A DNA stretch of 64,000 nucleotides from Gymnopus androsaceus JB14 (lineage: Eukaryota > Basidiomycota > Agaricomycetes > Agaricales > Omphalotaceae), in contig ML769639.1 of assembly GCA_009733575.1 (NCBI GenBank), forward strand, positions 35,659-99,658, in the 5' to 3' direction. The notes below the pieces were generated by a model, which saw only the letters and a program-made list of their open reading frames with translations, was not told where the DNA came from and ran no database searches. This document shows, in pieces, positions 11,901 to 23,476 of the stretch (position 1 is the first letter of the stretch; the number at the start of each line of letters is the position of its first letter). The position numbers were made by a program, and so were the translations under genes.

Positions 11901-12778
11901 TTAAAAAGGTAGTTCTAGGCTTGGTTTATGCGCTCCACGATGCTCATTGTACAATTTGGATATATGTCACATTATTTCAGTGATGGCATGCTGATACCCC
12001 CAAACATCCGCATTGGTCAATTCCCCCAAATGCGTCTCCCACTCTCCCGGTCCCTTCAAGTGTGACAAAGCCTGTCAATTCCATCGATGCTGGTCCATGA
12101 TATCTCCAATTTCATCATTGATCCTCTCCCTGACCGCAGTCGACCTCGCCGACTCTCTCAGTCAGACCCTAGCCATGCGATACTTGAGTTGGAGCACGTA
12201 TCTCAGTTGATACAGTGAGTCAAAACAAGCGACTTCCCAGTAATGTTGTTTGATAAACGGCAATTTTTCAACATAAATGATGTCTCAAGACATGGCTTCA
12301 ATTGCAGAGGGGAGCCAAAGGGATATATCTTCAATCTTAGTCTCCACGGCATGGGGGGCAGTCTGGTCTTCAAGGTACTGCTGCAGGCCTGGCAAGTACA
12401 AGGATTGGAGATCCTCATAAAGGAAAATGTCTATGGCAAGTTGGCACTTCTGTTCCAAAATGTTTTGATCTTTGATAGTTTCAGCTCTGATGATGGCTGC
12501 ATGGAGTGATGCTCTAAAACACTCTCAGTATCTTGATAATCAGGACCAACAGCGTGTAACATAGTACACATCCTCTAGCCTCAACCCAAAAAGAACAAAC
12601 CTGGCTGGTGCAAAGGTCTGTCCGTTTTCAGCTTGTGTATTGTTTGAGATTTTTCCCTTGAGCTGTTCAATGTGTGCAACTGGAAGGGTCAGTGATATGC
12701 GCCTATTAGGGGAGCAAAACACTTACACTGTGTCTTGATATTCAGCAGGCTCAGTGGGCTTTTGTTAGCAACGGCCAT
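11901..12778 (-). pseudogene. hypothetical coiled-coil protein with four in-frame TGA codons
   Basis: The ATG at 12778 starts exon 1 (12727-12778). It splices in phase to exon 2 (12601-12679) and then exon 3 (12513 down to the TAA at 11901-11903), through introns with GTAAGT..CCAG and GTTTGT..TTTTAG. The product, about 246 residues, is rich in Leu, Glu, Gln and Lys with heptad-like stretches and has no recognised domain. In exon 3 one frame is open over 203 codons except for four TGA codons (12285-12287, 12162-12164, 12075-12077, 11967-11969), each where Arg (CGA) fits. That pattern means the gene was intact until recently. The start is 122 bp from the divergent gene at 12900. Confidence 0.6.
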
Positions 12779-12899
12779 TCGTGGTGGTGATGGTTGAAAA
12801 AGTAGGGCTGTTATTTGTCACACAAATGCACAGGTTCAGCGGCGGCCTGATGCTGGCCGGAGCAGATAAGTAGCTACGGCTGAATTTGAGAATCTGGCC

Positions 12900-13603
12900 A
12901 TGTCTACACTACTAACTGTTGCAGATGGCATCAACCCCAGAGTCAACAGTGGACATTTGCACTCCTTCTTGCACAAATATGTCCTGCTACCTTGTCTGGT
13001 TCAGTGGGTGGGTACCTCAACTTTCATTCATTGGATATTTAGTACAACATTGGCAAATTTTAGGAGGACAAAGACCTGGGCATGATGAATGTCCAAGCAG
13101 CCAATGGCGGTACCATATCCGTGAGCACATCACGATTGGATAAAGAGGTAACCTTTGAGTTCCCTTTGAGATTAGATCGCTGACAGGTTCTCAGGTTGTG
13201 CGTAACAAAAGCAAATTTGTAGAAATCCTTGGTCAGGTGTATCAACTGAGCTTTGGGGACCTGGCTGTGTTGGCTATGAGAATCACCAATCTCAGTGAAA
13301 ACTTTGGTGAGCACATAAATTGTGTTTCACCCTACTAACTGTTCTTGTAGATCTAGATATGGCAAATGAAGTTATCAAGTTCATCCACGACCCACGTTTT
13401 AGCGAGATCTTCAATCCAAATGGTGAGTGATATATTCTATATGCTCCTGGCTGTAGATAATCGAATGTGTGGCATTTTCAGGCTCCACAGCCCCTCCTAT
13501 ACTTCTTTCCGCAGCTAATCCTCCTTCCATGGCTCATTCTCCATTGGCTGCTGACATTGGTTTGGACAATTTGGGCAGAGTGGACGAGGACACAGGGATC
13601 TAA
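12900..13603 (+). CDS. small hypothetical protein, five exons
   Basis: No family recognised. Exons 12900-13007, 13064-13147, 13195-13306, 13351-13422 and 13482-13603 join in phase through GT..AG introns, two of which carry CTAAC branch signals. The predicted product is about 165 residues. The middle part (exons 3-4) reads like a helical domain, and the tail is Pro/Ala/Ser-rich. The start is not certain because the frame stays open upstream of the ATG. It lies head to head with the minus-strand gene at 12778, so a shared promoter of about 120 bp is likely. Confidence 0.6.
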
Positions 13604-13671
13604 TATGTCGTGTTAGCTAGAGTGAAACCAATAAATGTTATTACCTGCTCTCTATGCCACATGAGGCCTGA

Positions 13672-14886
13672 CATCTGGAAAACTACCTAAAGCCCAGGCA
13701 AGTCCAGGTGTGCCTGGTCACTCTCAGGGATGCCCAGGAATTTGGCCAATTCCTAGGCAACACTAGGCAACCCAAGCACCCCAGGTAGCCCAGGATTTTG
13801 GCCAAATTCTAGGGATCCTTGAGTATCTCTGAAGTTAATCAGGAATTAGCCTCAAGCAAGCCCAAAGACCTTCAGGATTTGGCAAAAATTTTAGGCTGCC
13901 CAGGTTGCTTGGGCTGCCTGGGAAATGGGCAAATTCCTGGGGATCCTGGGAAGCTCTGGGAGCCTGGACAGCTGTGGAAGCCCTGGGACACCCTGGGAGA
14001 GCGGTCATGTGCTCGTGCTTACGAGCACGTGATTTAAGCGCCCATCTGACGTTTTGGCTACATACTTTATGTTTTAATTAAAAGCTACAATGTATTATAT
14101 CCACAACAAAATTAAATTAACCAAAAGAGAAAAAATTGAGTCTGGTTTTCGCATTTCAAGCCCTTATTACCTAAGAATAATTACTGGTAACACTGTAGAT
14201 AGTCTCGGTAGACTATAGTGAGAAAATGGGCTCATATGCACTTATGACCAAGTGCTCACCAATTTTCTTATAGGTGATGCTGACTCCACTAGTTAGTGTA
14301 TATAGTGCATAAAGCTTCTAGCATACCTTACATCAAGATAGTTCAGTGGTTTTGAGCTCTCGCGCTATTGCTTATATAATACAGTTGACTGCGAGGCTGA
14401 GAGTTCAAACCTGTGAGGTGTCAATCTTTAAGTTTATTATGAGTCATTTGAAATTTAAGCGCTGATACACCAAGTGAATAAGACAATAGTAAGCAGTGAG
14501 CAGGAAGCGCAACAACCATCTATAATAAGTGTATTAAGTACTGAGACTTGGATAATGAATAATGAATAAGTAAACAAAGAAGGTAAATATGAGCATAAGA
14601 GGCTAAGATGGTAAAAAAATATATAATTTTAAATATTTTCTCTATGGATTCCCAGGGAATCCCAGGGCGCCCCGGAGACACCCAGGGATGATCAGGGACA
14701 CCCCAGGGATATTTAGGGAATATTCAGGGACACCCCAGAGATACTTTTCTATCCTCAGGATGCACAGGATTTGGGGGGTTTCTTTGGGGCGCCTGGGGTG
14801 CCTAGACATCCTGGGTGTCCTAGTCACCCTGTGGGTACCTCAGTGCAACCTATACGTTCCTGGGCACTAGGGAATTTTTCCAGATG
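13672..14886. mobile_element. non-autonomous TIR element, family 2, copy 1 (1215 bp)
   Basis: The ends CATCTGGAAAACTACC and GGAATTTTTCCAGATG are inverted imperfect repeats sharing CATCTGGAAAA. The flanking 2-bp target duplication is GA/GA (13670-13671, 14887-14888). The interior contains CCCAGG/CCTGGG-rich subterminal repeats at both ends and an AT-rich centre with a tRNA-like segment. Copy 2 lies at 42310-43547 in the same orientation. The copy interrupts the small gene starting at 15129. The open stretches shared by both copies (13819, 42467) look non-coding. Confidence 0.85.
14330..14425 (+). repeat. tRNA-like segment inside family 2 element
   Basis: GATAGTTCAGTGGTTTTGAGC resembles a D-arm/A-box, with GTTC/GAGC able to pair. 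CTCGC..GCGAG forms an anticodon-like stem around a long loop. GAGTTCAAACC resembles a B-box. The T-stem and acceptor do not pair well, so this is a degenerate tRNA-derived sequence at best. The same segment is present in copy 2 near 42985-43075. Confidence 0.4.
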
Positions 14887-15284
14887 GAAATTCTGCTCAG
14901 TCTGGGTCTGAGACCTAAGCTTTTGCTGCATTGGAGGTGCCATAATTGTGGACCTCGGTCGGCGTGTCACCCGAGAGTTCCTAGGTTTGTTTTTGCGCCA
15001 TATGGGCTTGGAGGCAGCAGCCAGGGCATCAATGGATCGCAGAAAGTCATTGACAGTGTAGATAAGTTTGGTTGGCACTCTGTGCGTTGGTGCAGGCTCG
15101 CAGGATCTTTGCTTTTTCCTGGTAGCCATTGAAGTGGGTGGGTTTTGAACAAAGGATTTACTTCAAACACGTTTATAAAATTTCTTTGGGGCGGGGGCCA
15201 TCGCTTTGCTCACGAATATAAAAATCAGGTGTATTTGGTAAAACATTGTATTATTGCAATGCAAAAAAAATAATAACATCATCA

Positions 15285-16086
15285 CTAGACACCAAGTCTC
15301 GACATATGCTCCTCCAGATCATCCGTTTGTCTGGGACATGCAATAAGCACGAGAGGGACAGAACCAGGGATGCGATGATAGGATGCTCAGTACGCAGCAA
15401 GTGCATCGTCAAACCGTGAAAAATACTTCTGATGGCTACCAGAGACACCCTCCATGTATGCCTTTATTTGAGTCCACCTGAGTGCCAGAAATCAGCAGAA
15501 TACATACTGTAGGCAAAATAAGTAGTTACCAGTCCCCAAAGATCCCAACATGAAAGCCTGCAAATACGACGTAGAAATGGCGGCCGCTGCGCATTGGCTG
15601 AGTAATGTCATCTGGATGGGGAATACCAACAGGATATGTAGAACCAGCGCGAGAAGACGAAGTACTGAGTGACAAAGGAGTGGATGGAGGGCTGAGTGAG
15701 GCGGATGGAGTAGCTGGAACTGTTGTAGAAGCAGTTGACCAACATGATGGTGCCCTGGTAGTCCTTCGAGCACTCAGAGAGGGTGATCCAGCAATAGGGT
15801 TTTGAGGTAAGTGATGTGTTGTATATGAGACCGAGGTGGACCGATGTGGTTGAGACGGAGAATCTGGGGTTGCTGGAGGTCTAAATACCACGGTAGTTGT
15901 TACCATGTCTGCAAGAGGTAAGACTCTTGTGTGATGGAGGAAGTAAAGACTGACTGTTATGGCACTCAATCGTGATGTCCGCTTCAGCATCTACACTCCG
16001 AATTAGCCATACCAACAATGAACAATGAGTTGATTCTTACCATCATTATATTTGATGCGGGCATGGAAGCAACGTCTGTGGGCCAT
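15285..16086 (-). pseudogene. protein with RNase H1 N-terminal (hybrid-binding / viroplasmin-like) domain, one in-frame TGA
   Basis: Exons 16041-16086, 15955-15990, 15530-15908 and 15285-15477 join in phase. The N-terminus is short. A Pro/Ser/Thr-rich linker follows. The last part carries the fold signature FYVVFAGFHVGIFGDW, then a Gly-Val-Ser-Gly turn and KYFSRFDDALAAY. This matches the small domain that binds RNA-DNA hybrids in eukaryotic RNase H1 and in caulimovirus viroplasmin. No RNase H catalytic domain follows. A TGA at 15388-15390 directly after the domain interrupts the frame; reading on, 34 more codons reach a TAG at 15285. Either the protein ends at the TGA, or the TGA is a CGA decay like others nearby. 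Confidence 0.7.
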
Positions 16087-16364
16087 GAGAGTGAAGGAAA
16101 AATGGGGTTATGTGAGCAATTGATTATCAGAGGCCTTTCGGAAAAAATCAGGAATTTAAGCCGGCACCCGAAATTTGGTTGGGCCAACCAAGTGGTCCAG
16201 GCAGAAGTGAAAAAAAAATTTAACCGGAAGATGGCAAGCTTGCAATTTGTGATTGGGTGGGTGACCAAGATTTGTTAGTTCCAGATTGACAGAAGGGAGA
16301 GATTTAGAAATAAGAGGGGAGTGAAACCTGCTTTTTCCGCCCAAACTTATCCCTCTCTGCTAAT

Positions 16365-19215
16365 ATGGGGAAGCGTGTTTTCGTAAAGATGCACTTGAAA
16401 TTCCTTCTCAAGTGCTTACCAGAGTATGCTCATAAAACAGGGGAAGACTGCGAAGCTTTTGTTGCACAGTCTATCTCGCACTATTTTAAAAGGTTCCCAA
16501 CTTCGTTGCCAATGGATCAAGATCCTACAGAAGCATGGCTGAAAAAGTGGATGATAATGCTCCGGAATTCGAGGAGGCTCTTCCTGCAGGAGACTTTGCA
16601 GAAGAGTTGAGGAAGCGGAATGAGCAGTGCATGAAGGAAGAGGTGTTGGCAACTGTGAGTTACGCGTGTTGTCACAGTCACACTCTTTGCTCACATTTAC
16701 TCTCGTTTACCACAGCAAATTTGAACATGGCTTCGTTGGCACAGAAAGAAAAAGGACAAACCGGCAATTAAGGGTAGCAAGAAAAATTCTGTCTTGAAGA
16801 TGACCCCAGAGGTTGTCATTAGAGCAAGACTAACTGGAGTTGGGATCATGAAGCCTCGCCATCATGCGCCCCATATACTTTGGGCAGCCAGCAACCAGGA
16901 GCAGATGGAAGAGTTGAGAAGGGAAAAGGCAATTACAGAAACGTCTCTGGGAGTTGCTTCTGATCCCACCATCACTTCCAGTTCCAAAAATCCAACAAAC
17001 CCTCCTGCTCCAACCAATACCTCCTCTAATCCCTCCATTCCAACTGCAGCAGTCGAAGTATTTGAAAGCCCTTCTGCGACCAATGCTTCTTCCACTCCAT
17101 CTATTCCCACTGCAGCACCCGTCAAAAATCCTTCTACTGCTCCCACTGATGTCCCAGCCTCTGTGAATGGATCATCCAAGAAGAAGAATAAGAAGGGAAA
17201 AAAGAAGGTGACCGCAGGAGATGCCAGCAAAGACAAAGGAAATGAAGGGAAGAAAAAGAGGAAGTCAAATACAACTGCAGCAGATTTTCAGGCTGCAGCG
17301 AGTCGTGGATATGATGCCTTGACTACTGAAGAGAAAGAAATCTGGGAGGACCTCAGCGAAGAGGATTTCGAGAATTGTATGGCTGAATATCAAGAACTGC
17401 TTACAGGTGCTGCGCTGACGTCACCAGAGACTTGTCAAAGGTAGATGGTTTCCCTTACCATGTTTCTATTGCTGAATGTCTGTTTGCTAGAGTGATTAAT
17501 GCCCTTCCCTGGTTGGCTCAGGGCTTTTTGGACTTAATCATGGAGTATACTTGTATGACATCGGGTTTCTGGGCTGCAGGACCTGAGCTGAAGTATGGTG
17601 GAAAGCCCAATGTGATCTCGTGAGTTCAATCTGCGAAAGCCATCTAGTATGAAGCTCACATGTCTTTGTCAGTGCTTACTCTGGGACTACGGTGGGTCCT
17701 GCAGGTATGCATTTTGGCAGAGCGTATCGCACAGAGTGGAAGGAGACTGTGGTACCGCTCATAGGGAAATTCTTATGTAAAGTTTATAGTGAGTGGTAGA
17801 TTATACTTATCCGGTTGTTTTTAGCTAACCATATCCTGATGATGCTAGGTATCAAGGAATGTTGTTCACATGCGCTGAGTGGAGATAGCGTTCTACATCA
17901 GGATAACGCAAATCGCAAGGGTAAAACAGCAGACAAGCCAGAAACTTCTGTTCAAGTGGATCCAGTCAAAGATTGGCATGGTCCTGAGGGCATGACAAGG
18001 ATGGGATCTGCTGCAAAAGTTGGTAGTGAAGCTCTTAGCGGTAATTGTGCTACAGCTTCAGATACCATCATGATCAACATGGATGTGCCTTCAGCACCTC
18101 CTTGTGGTCCACCATTGGGGCCTGCAGACCCCATGGAGGTTGACTTCAATGCTCCTTCATCACCTCTTCCCTCTAACTGCAACGCTCCTTCACCCCTTCC
18201 TGGTGATGATGGCGCTATTTTTGGCTCGTCTCGTGCTTGTCCAATTGCTCCTTCTCCTACTTGTCGTTCTGTTGCTGCTCAGCGAGCTCAAGCTTCCGAA
18301 CCTAACACGCCAACACCACCTTTGTGAACTGTTCCTGTTTGTGATTTTTTCCCACCTCTTATGCAGCATACCCAACTGGTGGCTCCAGCTACTAGTCAAT
18401 TGCCTGGAGGAAACGTAACAGATTTGTTGCCTGCTTCGAAGCAGGTGGACGAAGATATCTCTATGTTGGATTCTCCGAGGGGCTGTAGTGCAGAGACTGG
18501 TGGAGGAGGCGCACAGAGCGGAAGGAAATGCAAAGCATCATCATCAGCTGCACAGCAATCTACCAAGCGACTGACAACTGCGAACACGAGGAGGACAAGG
18601 GCCTTAAAGAGGACATGCAAAGAAGTTGAAGCAGACAAAAGCGAGACTTCTGGTGATACCCCAAAGACCTCAGTAATGCCCACATGCCTGAAGAAGGCCC
18701 CACAATGGATAGAAAACACCCTTGAGTTGTGCGCTGTGGTTGGCAATGGAGATGCGGAATGGGTTGGGTTTGTGAACATTTGGTTGAGCTTGCAGAAGAA
18801 GAAGGGGTTCGATGGAGATGGTAGACTGGGAGGAAATGGAAGACCAAAGGCAATTGGAGATTGGTTACAACGGAAATGTCCAGCTGTATTCTGACCTTTG
18901 ATCTTCAACATGCAATCATACACAGAGGCATTTCAAACATGGTGGCAAAACTTGCAGCCAGAGGACAGACAGGATGAAGAAGGCAATGGTTGGTTGATGT
19001 TGAGTCAGCCAGATGCTGTTGACTGGAGCTCACTTGAATTCTATGGGATCAATGGTACCGTGAGCATTGTTGTGGGGCTGGCCTGGTGGAGGGAGAAAGT
19101 GTACAAACTTCCCATGGTGGAGCACCGTCAGCACAAGTTCAGGGCGGAAGAGGTGCAAAAATTTGAGGAAACGCTGGATGATATTACTTATGTTTTTACT
19201 GAGCTGAAACGCTGA
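16365..19215 (+). pseudogene. large conserved basidiomycete hypothetical gene, decayed
   Basis: The ATG at 16365 begins a multi-exon gene. Open parts lie at 16365-16640 (one frame change near 16535), about 16715-17443, 17490-17622, 17672-17780, 17823-18327 and 18361-19213. Its segments match, from memory, a family often found beside transposons in mushrooms: an N-terminal helical part, a Lys-rich linker, a patch with AAGPE, SGTT and FGRA motifs, a Pro/Ser-rich centre, and a C-terminal WW-rich part (WLSLQKKKGF, TWWQNLQP). Function is unknown. TGA codons near 16717 and at 18892-18894 sit where Arg is expected, and the frame is otherwise continuous across the second one. Confidence 0.55.
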
Positions 19216-19329
19216 TATGTATTACTCCTATAACTTTGTTTTGTTGCTACTAGAGCTTTTCTGTGACCACATTTTAATATATAGCTAATTGCTAGACCCA
19301 TAAGCATAGAAGGCACAGGTAAATATCCT

Positions 19330-19600
19330 GTGAGGCCTCAGTTGGAAAGTGTATGTTCTGTTGGGTAAACTGAAAGCAAATCCAACGAGGGTTCGATTCC
19401 CATGTTGGTTGCAATTTTACTCAAATGACTTGGGTGCCCGGCAGCAACCAGCAGAAACTGAGCCGTCACTCTCGGGCTCATGTGCAGGATATTCACTGCC
19501 AATTTGTTTGGGTCTTTTCCCCTTCCTGTTGCATGTGGGTTCTGGGGCAATTAACCTAGCCTGTTGCACAGGCCATGGGGCAATAGGTGGGTTTACAGTA
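19330..19600 (+). repeat. possible tRNA-derived SINE-like sequence
   Basis: GGCCTCAGTTGG (near 19335) resembles a pol III A-box, and GGTTCGATTCCC (near 19392) is a perfect B-box core. GTTGG..CCAAC between them can form an anticodon-like stem. A normal cloverleaf does not fold, because the D-arm and acceptor fail, so this is not called as a tRNA gene. It lies just downstream of the minus-strand gene end at 19613. Confidence 0.35.
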
Positions 19601-19612
19601 ATGTTCGGCTAG

Positions 19613-20685
19613 TGAGCTTGTTGGAGAAGACTAACACGCCATTTAGCAAGCATGCCAACATCATCATCATCATTATCATTTTCAACTTCAATGCCAGGTG
19701 GTGGATTGTCAATATCCACATTGGCAGTATGAGCTACCTGCCAACATCACAATTAGTATCGATTGCGTAGGAGGGGGGGAATAAATTTATCATGGCTGCA
19801 GCCCAAAGACGGATCCAGTACATTGTGAGAGGGACATGTTTTCCTGTGGGATTGACGGGACACCTGGATGAGTGGCAGGACTTGTCATTACATGTGTGAT
19901 GAGTGATTAGTTTGTTGATGAACTCCAAGATTTTGTCTTCCTCTTCCGATGATTCATGCTTCTGGAATATCAATTAGGGAAAACAACAATGAAAAAGGAA
20001 ATGAAGACTAACCTTCTTGCTTTTCTTCTTCACCATGGTAGCAGGCTCCAGCTCTGGTCCAAGATTTTTGTTCAGTACCTGTCCTGGTGGCGGCTGAAAA
20101 CAGCTCACATGAGTATTGAAACATTGACATCCAAAGATGCGGACACACCTCAAGCTCTTCAATGCTAAGCTTTATAGAACCCTTGGTTTGTTTGAGCATG
20201 TCATTATAACCAGCTTCATCTGCCAGCAAACCCTGCTTCCCGCGAACAGACCAAATGACCTTGAACAAAGATGACCTAAAATCCCCAGCAATGATCTTGA
20301 AATCCCATGGCACAGGCAAGTTGCCCAATCCTTTGACACTCTGTGTTACTTCCTCCATAAATTCACCCATGCACGCATATTCTGAGATGAAGAAGGTCTT
20401 TCCAGTGACTTTGGGTCTTGCAGCATTCTGGTGACGCTTTTGTCCAGCAGGAAGATGGGGGAAAAGTGCAGTAAGCACAGGCTCATATTGTACTCCTTGC
20501 CTGTCATTATAGTCTGATTCTAAATACACATAGTATCAATGATGATCTTATGCAGAATGATAAGTTTTTGCACCTGGTTCTTGATCATTCCCTTCATGAC
20601 CATTGTCACCTTCATATCCATCAAAAGGATCATTTGTCCTGGATATATTATCTGAATCTTGAGAAAAAGAGCCCACAGAAGACAT
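19613..20685 (-). CDS. hypothetical protein, four exons, possible C-terminal frameshift
   Basis: The ATG at 20685 starts an acidic Ser/Asp/Gly-rich exon (to about 20572). It is followed by exon 2 (about 20522-20153), a short Lys-rich exon (about 20097-20012), and a last exon from 19962. Introns are canonical. Exon 2 encodes a folded-looking domain with aromatic residues and no known motif. In the last exon the frame stops at a TAG at 19734. Shifting by one base opens a further Asp-rich tail to a TAG at 19613, so an indel near 19735 is possible. No family recognised. Confidence 0.5.
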
Positions 20686-21311
20686 AGATAAAAAGACAAC
20701 GAATAGAGGATATTGAGTGTTGAGGATGGACGCGCGTGCTGGTTATTCTCTCAAAATCTCACATGTGCCAATTTGAATAAATATTTTTTCCAAAAACCCA
20801 TTATATTTGAAAATAGCAATAAAATGACCAGATGTTGATTTTTTTTCTTGAGCTTTGCTGGTGGACTAACTAACTACATAAGCATTCCCACGCCCATATA
20901 TGGTATATCAAGATAAGGTTTTATCATAAATTGCTCTCTACAGAGTCAGAAGACACTGTTAAGACACTGTACCTTCAATTTGAGCTTTTTTTAGCATCCA
21001 TAAGCCATAACAAATCCCATTTTCCTTCTTAAACACCAATACAGTGATACTACTCATATATTCTGCTTTGACTGGCCAAAGCAAGCAAGTAAGTACATGG
21101 GAGCCAGGAGGTGTAGGAAGGCTGTAATGTATACAATGGATGGTATTTACTTACAGGTAGTGTAAGATATATACATTTTGAAGTTTCCAGACTGCCAAAA
21201 GTGGTCAAAATAGGCAAAAAAAAATAGGTCAATCTTTAGGGTGTCAAATTTTTTTTTTTTGGGCTGGGGGGCTGGACTAACTAACCTAGGCCTGATCAGG
21301 CGCTAAATTCT

Positions 21312-22278
21312 TTGAACCCCCTTGATTTTGTCTCTCTCAATAACAACCTTCACTCTGCCTTCACATTCTCATTTAAAGTGGCTCACACATGTCACGGAAT
21401 ATTGATAAACTCATCGGAGACCCTGGAGCCCAAGTCGTTGCAGAGATCACAAAAATTCTGTGCCAGGTTTGGCATACCATGCATAACAGTTGGACCACTT
21501 CTCCCCAAACCGGTGCTGCTCACCGATAGTCTTCAATCCAATGTCATAAATGCACTTGAAAGATATGGAGAGGCGCAAACAACCTATATCTTGTTTGGAA
21601 GCTTTCTCACTCCAACAAGAGAGAAAATCATTCTTCTTGCAACAGTCTTAAAAGACTGACAAGAGTCGTTCATCTGGTCCGTTCATGATTCATCCGTACT
21701 TCCTCCCAAGTTTGAAGATGAGGTTAGGGGATTTGGTGTCATTGTAGAATGGGTTGATCAGATTGCCCTCTTGCACCATCCTGGTGTTGGATTCATTATT
21801 TCTCATGAGTGCAATTTCTAAACCTCATCATACAGGTGTAATCATTAGCTTATATAGATATGGGTTGGAATACTGTGCTCGAAACTTGTGCAATGGGAAA
21901 GCCTATGCTTGCGTGGCCTATTGGTTAGCTCACTCAATTTTAGATATCTACAGATTCTTAAAAACAATTGTAGATCATGACCAGGTCTATAATGCATATT
22001 TAGTCACGGAAATATTCGGTTCTGGAATCACGTTCCTGGATAATACCGTTGGACCCTCCAGCAACGAAGTATTTGATCATGCTTCTTTCAAAGATGCCCT
22101 TCACAATACTTTTAACCTTGCATTACATGCGCCTGCTGGCAATCAAGCTAGAGTACGTGCCCAACAGATTGGCGCTGATCTGCAGGGCAGTACCCAAGGT
22201 AGCAATAACACCAGGACACCAATAGACTCATTAATTGGCCACATCCACTATAGCTCAGGGACCGAGAGCAAGGTCTAG
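21312..22278 (+). pseudogene. UDP-glycosyltransferase (GT1-like) fragment
   Basis: The encoded pieces match the C-terminal half of a GT1 glycosyltransferase. ILINSSETLEP and TVGPLLP precede the donor-binding domain. TYILFGSF and FIWSVHDSSVLPPKF follow. VEWVDQIALLHHPGVGFIISH then GWNTVLET..GKPMLAWP form the nucleotide-sugar signature, and DHDQVYNAYLVTEIFGSG completes it. Introns at about 21809-21857 and 21930-21984 are visible. The N-terminal acceptor-binding half is missing upstream (only T-rich sequence at 21250-21265). A TGA interrupts after about 115 codons (21657-21659), and the phase at the first intron does not fit. It is a degraded gene copy. Confidence 0.7.
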
Positions 22279-23055
22279 TACTAATCATACTTGAAGTCAA
22301 AAACATATATTGACAAGATCTTACAGCTAAGCACAAAACTATGATATGGTCAGGCTTTAAATAACGGTTGAAATTTCCCCAGGTCGTGGACATACATACC
22401 TCATTTATTCTTGAATCGTTCTAGAGCTCTGCGCCGCTCTACGCACAGTACTTATGCTGCATTATACTAGATCTCCGTCACTGTCAAGTGTTTTTTTTAA
22501 TGAAAACTCTTCCAATTGAATGGTGTATGCACGTGCGCCTTACTGCCAATATAGGCAAATAGACACTGAACAATGAGTGATTCCTTCTCCCTGAGGATGG
22601 AGCATATACTATAGAACAGCTTGAAGATGCAAGGGTTGGTGATATACCAAAGCAATCCCATCACGGAGAAGATAGTTTGTTACCGGAATATATACCTTTC
22701 ATGAGGGAACTCGGATCAGCACAATTTGAAGGGTAAGCATGTCCATCTTCATTTGGTCTGTAAGTGCATTATTACGCATGGCATTCACACACGCTTGCAC
22801 TTCCTTCACAGACCCAGGTTTAACACCATTCAAGATCCACAGTTTATGACTTTCCCATTGAATCCGGTTCTCTTATATATATATGTGAGCTCACAATGCC
22901 TGGTTCAAGGCCATACACATCCGTATATGTACTACTCACAGATCTAGAATCCGACTTCATGCCTATTCGGTACTTGAATCGATCAAGGTCAATGAGTACA
23001 GAATTAAACATGCCCACATACCTTAAGCTGTTTAGTGTGGAAAGCAAGAAACGTA

Positions 23056-23418
23056 TGTTGGAATATCAAAGGTAAATATATCTTATCAAACTATACATGG
23101 AACGCTTTCTTGTAGTCTCCACTTGTTTGTATCACCATCCCATGCACTCCACTACTATTGTCTTGCAGACTCCACTCAGTCTCTCGCCGCATCCACTTGC
23201 TCTCTCATAGTACCCACCTTACCGTATGGACAGTAGCCACACATATTCACGCAGTAGCCACTTGCCTGATATATTGTTTGTACATAGGACTGTATATAAA
23301 GCCTAGTACCATACCCTGTAAATCCACCGTCATCTCCCATTGATCTGTGTGATTGCTACTACTAAGTCCTGTGTGGACTTGCAGCTGCTACTTCCTATTT
23401 AGGAACATAACACTAATA
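23056..23418 (+). repeat. copia 5' LTR
   Basis: Begins TGTTGGAATATC and ends ACACTAATA. It contains a TATATAAA promoter element near 23292. The bases directly after it (GGTTATGGGCCC, 23419 onward) occupy the primer-binding-site position. Confidence 0.95.
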
Positions 23419-23476
23419 GGTTATGGGCCCCAGCCTTAACCATTGACGCATCTATTTGTGGACATAACCCTTGTTG

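Larger units (their letters stand above)
13665..15129 (-). pseudogene. small basic hypothetical protein split by transposon insertion
   Basis: The ATG at 15129 opens a frame of about 80 codons, very rich in Lys and Arg, that runs into the right end of the family 2 element at 14886. Removing the element and one GA copy continues the frame for a few codons to a TAG on the far side (near 13660). No domain recognised. The insertion replaces the natural C-terminus with element-encoded residues. Confidence 0.45.

Noticed and set aside
13819..14037. Open frame of 72 codons repeated as 101 codons at 42467
   Set aside because: Both lie in the CCCAGG-type repeats of family 2 elements. The similarity is due to element duplication, there is no domain, and the frame is low in complexity.
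15984..16344. Overlapping open frames on both strands upstream of the gene at 16365
   Set aside because: They overlap the first exon of the hybrid-binding-domain gene and each other, without splice context.
19392..19404. Functional tRNA gene
   Set aside because: The B-box is perfect, but the D-arm, T-stem and acceptor stem do not pair.
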